A stretch of DNA of 64,000 nt from Aaosphaeria pasadenensis. Its lineage: Eukaryota > Ascomycota > Dothideomycetes > Pleosporales. The notes beneath the pieces are model-generated. The model did no database searches and was not told the origin of the DNA. It saw only the letters and a program-made list of their open reading frames with translations. Shown here one piece after another: positions 57,569 to 64,000 of the stretch. The stretch is from the NCBI GenBank assembly GCA_022813625.1, contig JAKLMB010000006.1, positions 1,396,964-1,460,963 of the forward strand, read 5' to 3'. The position numbers were made by a program, and so were the translations under genes. Each line of letters begins with the position of its first letter. Position 1 is the stretch's first letter.

Positions 57569-59344
57569 TTACTGTACCTCCAAAACCTTGACATCCTTCG
57601 CCTTAGCCTCCAGCATGCTATCCCTCCACTTCGCGACCTCCCTCAACGCCCTCGACGGCTCCTTCTTCCTCATCAGCAAGAACCCCTGGATCTCCGCAGG
57701 CGAGAACTGCCTCTCAGGAAGCTGATCCGCGAACTCATTCGCCATCTCCTTCAGCCTCTCCGGATCCACGACGTCGAGCGCGGGCTCGCGCGTCAGAAGG
57801 TCGAGGAACTCCGCGTCCTCCTTCGTGCTGCCGGAGCGTCCGAACTTCCCTGTCGTCGGAGAGGAGGGCACGGCTTTGCGCTTAGCGGGGGTTTTGGCTT
57901 TGGTGACCTCGTGCGTGTTGTACATCCGCTTGAAGATGTCGCGCATCTGGTCGCGGGTCGCGAGCGTGAATTGCACCTGCAGGTCGACTCTGCCGGGCCG
58001 GATGAGCGCGGCGTCGAGTTTCTCGGGGAGGTTGGTCGTCATGATGAGGACGCGTCCCTCGTGGGAGGCGACGCCGTCGATGGCGTTGAGGAGCCCAGAG
58101 AGCGAGATGAGGGATTTGAAGCCGACTTGCGACTGCCCTGGGACGGAGGCCTTCGTGGGATCCGTCTTGCTGATCTTGGTGAGGTTGCCGTCGTCGGTGG
58201 AGGTCTCGCTGGTGGCTTCTTCGCCTTCTTTGGCGGCGGCGTCGGTGGGCGCGTCGTCTGGGCGGCGGAGACCGGCCGAGTCGATGTCTTCGAGGAGGAC
58301 GATGCAGCGGCGCGGGAGCTGGGAGAAGAGTTTGTTGAGGTCGGATTCGGTGAGGCCGATTTCCATGAGCGAGATGCAGTAGATGTCAAGCCCGAAGATA
58401 CCGGCGAGAGCAAATGACAGCGAGGTCTTGCCGGTGCCAGGAGGTCCGTAGAGGAGGTATCCACGTCGGTATGGGATGCCTCGTGCGGCGTACCATCGGG
58501 CGCTCGCAGGATGCAGGTATTCGTTGATGTCCATGACGACCATTGCCTTCTGCTTCTGGTCCAGGGAGACGGAGCTCATTGGTCGCGACGGCCGGAGTGA
58601 CTGTCTGTCCCAAGCGTAGTTCGACCTCTCCTCTTTTGGCGACGGGCGGTGGATTGCGGTCATCTTGTTGTCCTTGGTGAGTGTCCATCGCTTGATGTGA
58701 TTCAGCAGCTCCTTGATAGGTTCGGTGGTGCGTCCTATGCACTTGATATCCAGCGTCTGGTCCTCAGCCTTCCCAAAGAAGCTCTGCGACTTCTTCTCGC
58801 GGCGCGTGCGCGCGAAGATGAACCGCCGGCCCTTGTAGTAGAACTTGTCGCTGCCAAAGTTGGGCTCGTACCTGGGCGGGATGTTGGAAGCCCACTTTTC
58901 GAAGTTGAAGATGCCGGCCTCGTCTAGGACGTCCTCGTCGCTGGCTTTGGCCTCCTCGCTGCTCTCCTCGTAGGCGGATACCCATTTCGTCACTGCCTTG
59001 AGGTCACGCGAGATCTTGGTCATTTGCTGCTCGGCGATCCATTCCATGATCTGCGAGAAGAGTGAGTCGTCGTCTTCGATCTGGATCGACGACATAAAGT
59101 ATGCGGCAAATAGGTCGTAAGATCGAGTGTACAGGAACTGAGCGCCCTTTGCTAGACCAAAGACGACCAGGCATCCCGACACTGCGAGTCCGATGTCAAC
59201 ACCGAGAAGGTTGAAGACCAGACTGGATAGGATTCCATAGCCGGGGATCAGTGCGTCCAGAAGGGTGGACGGAAGACTGGTGACGGTGGAATTGAACCCG
59301 GAGGTGTCGAACTGGAGCCTGTTGAGGCTGGATAGATCTATCAT
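57569..59344 (-). CDS. BCS1-like AAA ATPase
   Basis: An intronless frame of 591 residues. A hydrophobic segment (about 48-68, 'LAVSGCLVVFGLAKGAQFLY') precedes the BCS1 N-terminal domain ('YKGRRFIFARTRREKKSQSF', 'LTKDNKMTAIHRP', 'MVVMDINEYLHPASARWYAA'). The AAA module has Walker A 'YGPPGTGKTSLSFALAG' (about 299-315), Walker B 'CIVLLEDIDSAG' (about 347-358), sensor 1 'VLIMTTNLPEKLDAALIRPG' and the Arg finger in 'RPGRVD'. A ~45-residue low-complexity Thr/Ser/Glu insert splits Walker B from the next conserved block, and another Lys/Pro/Ser-rich insert follows 'YNTHEV'. Canonical Bcs1 moves the Rieske protein across the inner mitochondrial membrane and is shorter. This longer form belongs to the expanded fungal BCS1-like group of unknown task. 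Confidence 0.9.
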   Translation of the reverse strand: MIDLSSLNRLQFDTSGFNSTVTSLPSTLLDALIPGYGILSSLVFNLLGVDIGLAVSGCLVVFGLAKGAQFLYTRSYDLFAAYFMSSIQIEDDDSLFSQIMEWIAEQQMTKISRDLKAVTKWVSAYEESSEEAKASDEDVLDEAGIFNFEKWASNIPPRYEPNFGSDKFYYKGRRFIFARTRREKKSQSFFGKAEDQTLDIKCIGRTTEPIKELLNHIKRWTLTKDNKMTAIHRPSPKEERSNYAWDRQSLRPSRPMSSVSLDQKQKAMVVMDINEYLHPASARWYAARGIPYRRGYLLYGPPGTGKTSLSFALAGIFGLDIYCISLMEIGLTESDLNKLFSQLPRRCIVLLEDIDSAGLRRPDDAPTDAAAKEGEEATSETSTDDGNLTKISKTDPTKASVPGQSQVGFKSLISLSGLLNAIDGVASHEGRVLIMTTNLPEKLDAALIRPGRVDLQVQFTLATRDQMRDIFKRMYNTHEVTKAKTPAKRKAVPSSPTTGKFGRSGSTKEDAEFLDLLTREPALDVVDPERLKEMANEFADQLPERQFSPAEIQGFLLMRKKEPSRALREVAKWRDSMLEAKAKDVKVLEVQ

Positions 59345-61151
59345 GATTGCGATTTCGAGATAGACAAGGTGGTTTGGCTGTAGACGAGCGACAAGGACCT
59401 GTCTCGATGCGCACGACTGACTCCTGTATAGAAAGATCTACCGGACAGACCGATCAAAGTCAAGAATAGAAGTGTTATGACTGAGAAAGAGATCAGTAAA
59501 GCAAAAAGGAAAGTCGATTAGACTTGAGCTTTTATATTCACTTTTCCAAAACCCAACGCACGGCCTCCCAGGCAGACAAACCCACACAGTCTTTTTTTAG
59601 TGCCTCTGTAGTGATTCTGTAGTGAATCTGACTGAAAAATTTGCAAAAGGATCAATGCGATGGATCAAAATACAAAAGGAGAGTTGGATCGAATCTACGT
59701 GGATGCACAAGGCGCATATATACATATACAGTGGACATGGCGGAGCCTCTGCACGCGAACGAGACTGATCAAACGAGCACGATAATAGACGTCGTTCGGC
59801 ATTTTCTCCCTGGAAGGCGATCTGCCTCAGGAATGGGTGCGCAGGGTGTCAGGCCGATTATGGCAATTGGTGTGCAGTGGATAGGGTTTCAGGCAGCATT
59901 AGGATGGTCGAGCGAGTATGTATGGTACAGTAACGAGTTGGGGTCGGCGCGAAGAGCGGTGCAGCGGTGCAGCGGGTACAGCTAAGGAGGTTGCAGCGAA
60001 ATACTTGGTGAAGCGGAAGAAATTGGAATGGACGACCAGTCAGGAGATGCGAAGACAGAATCAGCATGATGCATGGTGGATGATGTGGTGGATGACCAGC
60101 AGCAGTAGAGGAGTTGCTGCATGCTGAGATGCTAGTGCATGCATCTCAGATGGATCTCGACCTGTAAGCTGCAATTGCTGTCACAGGCAACAACTATGTA
60201 TAGAGGTAGAGGGGAAAACGTGGTTCGAATAGGCAGCGAGACTGACGCAGGCGAATTAATGCGAAAATGTCTGCCCGTCTGGCTTTCTGTGAGTCTGTCA
60301 GTCTGCAATTATCGCATTTTCACCGGAGGGGGCGACAAGGCTGATCAATGAATACCACCCAAGCTGTACCATTTCTCACCAACCATCCACACTCAGCCCA
60401 TTACAATGCGAGCTGAATGAGGGAGGGTTACCCTTGGCTTCTTCGTGTTGTCGTGCTGTCAATCAACATTCGTTCGCAAGGCTGCGCCACATTTGGTATG
60501 GGCCTGGGGTATCAATTGGCGACAACGCGGGGTAGACGAGGATTCATCATCAGTTATCGGACCCGATCACAGTCATCATCATACTTTCTCACTGCACTTC
60601 AATATTCCACAATGTATACACACGTCTTTCTTGCTATCTTTCTTTCTTGCATTTGATGACGATGATGATGATGACGGAAGCACCCAGCACGATACTGGGT
60701 CGAACTCCCCTTGGCTATGTCATGCTTGAGCTTCCTCAGAGCATGCCCTCCCTCCCCAGCGTGTTCTCCGGCGCAGCCTTCCAACACGCCTTCTGAAATT
60801 CGCAATTCCCTAAGCCATTCGTGATGATGAAGAAACAAAATACTGACGAAAACAAAAGTAGACAAAACAAAATCAAGGTATATAAAAAGAAACAAGGCCG
60901 CACACAGATGCGCGCGCAATAGAACACACACAATCCAAGGAAGACCTTTTCGAACCATCATATATATTTACTTTCGAATGTACCGCCCTGGCCGTTTGAC
61001 CCTCGGCCGCTTTCGTGTACTGCGACGCTGGAGGGGAGTTGAGGGAACCATGTTTTAATAGATGCTGGAAGGTGGGAAAATAAATTCAACGCCCATGCAT
61101 GCAGAAGGAGATGCATCCACCACGAAATTGTCCATGTCGTTCGCAAGCCAC
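59345..61151. other. Intergenic, 1.8 kb, no supported gene
   Basis: Promoter of the BCS1-like gene and 3' region of the DUF1996 gene. A GATGAT run lies at about 60656-60676. Short frames only. Confidence 0.5.
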
Positions 61152-63142
61152 TTACTGTCGAAGTAAGCCATGACCCCGACGGTGGAGGTTGTGGTGCACG
61201 TGACGACGGTGCAGTTTCGGTGGCTGTGGTGCTCCCGCTGGGGTGGCCGTGACCGTTACGTAAACTTGGACTTCCTTGATGGCGACCTCGTAGACGGTGC
61301 CTGCACTGGTGAAAGTCTTGGTGGACACGACGGATCCAGGAACAGTATCGGGAACGACTGCTGCTGGTGTGGGAGCAGGTGGCTGAGCAGTGGGTGCTGG
61401 CACGTTGAGAACTGCAGCAACAGGGGCCGATGTAGTTGAGGCGGTGGTAGAGGACGGGGTGCTGCTGCTCGACGGTGCTGCTGGGATCTCTGGCGGCGCC
61501 GACTTGACACCACCATCTCCCTTGATGTTGTAGATGGAGATGCCGTTGACCACGGTTCGAGGAGTGGTATACGAGAGGACTGGCACAGAGGGAACAGCAG
61601 ATGGGCCAGGGGTGTAACCGGGAGTTGGGGCAGCCGGGTTACCAGGCTTCATGAGCTCTGCGTATGCTGGACCGGGCTGGATACGGACGTTTCCGCAAAG
61701 GCCGTCGGCAGGGCCTGCGCAGTTGTCGTTGTCGAGGGCCTGGACTTCGGCGAACTTGCACTGCTGCATCTTTTGTTCGGTTTGGAGGAAGCTGCCGTCC
61801 TGTCCGGGGGTACCCTTTGCTCCGTTCTGGGTAAAGACAGGGCAATCCTCAATCCTGCCAGACTTGTTGGTGCACTTGGCAACAGCATCTTTGAGGAATT
61901 GGTCGTCCTTCCAGCCCATCATGAAATCTGCGTGGTAACCAAAACCTGCGTGTTGTAAGTTGGCTGTCACCTGAAACATAATGAGGGCAGCAACGCTTAC
62001 CAGTAGGGTCACCATTGGCGAAGGTGAATTGACCTTTCTTGCCGTCCAAAGCTTTGGTCTCCCAGATGGTCTCGTAGAGAAGAATTGGCAGCTGGACAGG
62101 GTGGCTCGAGGGGCATTTTCCAGCATTGACGAGGTCAGGATAGGCGACATGGTCCTTGTGGTTTGGGCTGTCGTTGTTCTTACCGTCCCAGCATGATGGG
62201 AAGAAGATCTCGGCTCGAGTGCCGTTCTTGCAGTTCGCATCCAAATAAGCCTTGTCAGGTAAGAAATGGCGATAGGCCGTGGGTTCGCCTTGTTTGCTGT
62301 AGTCCAAGCAGTTGAAGCCAATGGCCTTCTGCGCAAGAGACGCTTGAGTCTTGTCCTCGGGACCCCATAACGACTTCTCCTTGTCAGGGAATGGTCCGGT
62401 GAAGTTTCGCTGGCGAGTATCACCGGCGAGCATTCTGAAATCCTTGGGGAACGCAGTGACATTGTAGCCAGGATCACCCTCGCCGGGGAGCAGGTAGTAA
62501 GCGAGCATGCCACCTGCTTGGCCAACGACTTCGGCCTTGCCATCCTCATGGATGAAATGAAGGGATGGAGTCCTAACAACATGTTAGCGAACTCGAGATC
62601 TTACGGTTTCGGACTGTCAAGATTATTGAACCTACCAGTACGCAGACTTGTCCTGCTCGACCATGCAAGAGGTGCAATCAGACTCAATGAGTTTGTTGTA
62701 GTCGGTGGTCATTCCGAAGTCTAAACAACAATAGCGTTAGCGAATTGCGCTTCGGAGGATGTGAAACCCAATGCGCTTCGCGGTCTTACAACCTTCCACA
62801 CACACAACACACAATGCGATCGACATGCTTGCTCGCGAACGAGCGAGCGAACGTGTGGGGACGTTTGAGCCATGTATGCATGATATGGTTCGTCCGTCCT
62901 GTCGTTCATTCGTTCGGTCGCAGGAGCGACACGGGGCTAGAACCAAAGAGTGGGGAGAGGACGATCTTCTACTTACTGCTTCCACCATGGATCGCATGCG
63001 CATGGTTTGCGACGATGCCAGGCTCGACAAGAGGATCGATACGCGCGAGACCTGTACGGCCACGGCATTCCATGCGCCAGAAAGCATCGGCAGTTCCAGA
63101 GAGGATGGCCACGGTCGTGGCGAATGTTGTAGTAGACTTCAT
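61152..63142 (-). CDS. Secreted DUF1996-domain protein with Ser/Thr/Pro-rich C-terminal tail
   Basis: Four exons (63142-62977, 62720-62636, 62572-62001, 61945-61152) give 538 residues; introns are 256, 63 and 55 nt. Residues 1-20 are a signal peptide ('TVAILSGTADA' then 'FWRMECRG'). DUF1996 runs to about residue 330 with its landmarks: 'NHAHAIHGGSNFG', 'CTSCMVEQDKSAYW', 'GFNCLDYS', 'EIFFPSCWDGKN', 'DHVAYP' and 'FANGDPTGFGYHADFMMGW'. After 'GLCGNV' the chain becomes Ser/Thr/Pro/Ala-rich and probably O-glycosylated, ending in a His/Arg-rich tail. No WSC domain is seen inside the frame. The family is secreted or wall-associated in Pezizomycotina, with no proven activity. The TAA stop overlaps a perfect GTAAGT donor, so a spliced longer C-terminus is possible. 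Confidence 0.9.
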
Positions 63143-64000
63143 CTTGGCGAGCGAGTCGAAGATGTTGCGTAGAAGTAGACGTTGGGTGTTTTGCGCTTGT
63201 GGTTTGATATCTCCTATGCACTTGCGATTTCTATTCCTTCTCTTCTAGCCGTCTCTTCCACTTTCGGATTTACTTCTACAGTTCCTTGTCGAATGTGGGA
63301 TTCGTAAGATCTAATTGGCGGAAAGCGTACGAATTCCGGATAATTGGTATTTGAGCGATGATGATGATGGATCGAATCGAATGATATTGCGAGTCAAAGG
63401 GATGGGAGTCGTTTCCTAGCCACCAGGACTTTCCGTGGAGCGAAGCAGCCTTGTTGTTCGAAGAGTATACACACGAAAAGAGTGACAGCTCAGGCCAGGC
63501 GCTGAGCGAATATTGGGATAGATTGGAGATAGCGAGCGAGCGACGGACGAGCAGAATAAGGAGTGACTGAGTCCCGTTGAGGGTTTGGGTCCGATGGCGA
63601 AAGGGAAAAGGAAGGGAGGGGGAGGAAGCAAAAGAGAGAGAGTATCACCAGATTTGAGGGGCCAGTGGTGTTTTCTAAGGGGATATGAAAGGAATGCTTC
63701 TGTTTAAAGAAGTGAAACCCACTTTAGCCCGGGGCTCCTTGGATATCTGACATGGTACCTGACATGGTGCATGCACACTGTGGCCTGTGATGGGATAGGT
63801 CCATAGGAAGGGGAATGGGATGAGATTAGGATTGGGGATTTGGGGATGGGATGGGGGGGGGGGGGGGGGGGGTGGGCAGCCCCCCGTGCAAGGAACAAAA
63901 AACAAGACAAAAGTGTGACAAGGACATGGGGGACACAGGACAATGACCATGTGCACATAAAATTGATAACACAGTGTATAACAAAAAGTTAATCAGTGTT
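63143..64000. other. Upstream region of the DUF1996 gene to window end
   Basis: Promoter of the minus-strand DUF1996 gene, then sequence without a supported ORF. It contains a 20-base G run at 63853-63872 preceded by GGGG/GGG clusters. Confidence 0.5.
63853..63872. repeat. Homopolymer of 20 G with flanking G clusters
   Basis: Read directly; the preceding 25 bases carry several GGG/GGGG blocks. Exact length is prone to sequencing error. Confidence 0.85.

Overview
This is nuclear DNA of a filamentous ascomycete (Pezizomycotina). The evidence is short GT-AG introns (mostly 48-86 nt, several with CTAAC-type branch sites), a Zn2Cys6 regulator, a DUF1996 secreted protein, an AflY/questin oxidase-like protein, a fungal BCS1-like AAA ATPase and Trk-type K+ transport. 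The class is not decidable by eye. I rebuilt 17 protein genes by joining exons in frame. I found no convincing tRNA, rRNA, transposon or CRISPR.

Left part (1-11.6 kb) is accessory in character. An ABCC transporter runs off the left edge and is divergent from a citrate synthase-like gene. That gene keeps its three catalytic blocks but lacks about 45 codons and has a frame break. A six-exon Zn2Cys6 regulator, a C-tail-anchored sulfotransferase-fold protein and a YbjQ-family protein follow, separated by 2 kb gaps. This could be the edge of a metabolite cluster, but no synthase lies in the window.

Middle part (13.5-25.9 kb) is a compact housekeeping block: mitochondrial ribosomal protein L1 and COG2 (convergent), COG2 and NADH pyrophosphatase (divergent), NADH pyrophosphatase and a mitochondrial-type cysteine synthase (convergent), cysteine synthase and condensin HEAT subunit (divergent), then condensin and an NRP1-like RNA-binding protein (convergent).

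Right part (26-64 kb) is gene-sparse, with gaps up to 4.5 kb. It carries an F-box/LRR protein, an RA-PH protein with a coiled coil, glycogen synthase, a Trk potassium transporter, a questin oxidase-like protein, a GPI-anchored S41-type protease, a BCS1-like ATPase and a secreted DUF1996 protein. The gaps hold pyrimidine-rich leaders and simple repeats, including a perfect 14-bp x 6 tandem array at 38771-38854.

The points most worth checking are the deleted citrate synthase-like gene, an exonuclease-like domain with lost catalytic residues in the NRP1-like protein, a likely hidden first exon of the F-box gene, and a stop codon embedded in a perfect splice donor in the DUF1996 gene. I did not find a clearly new multi-gene system.
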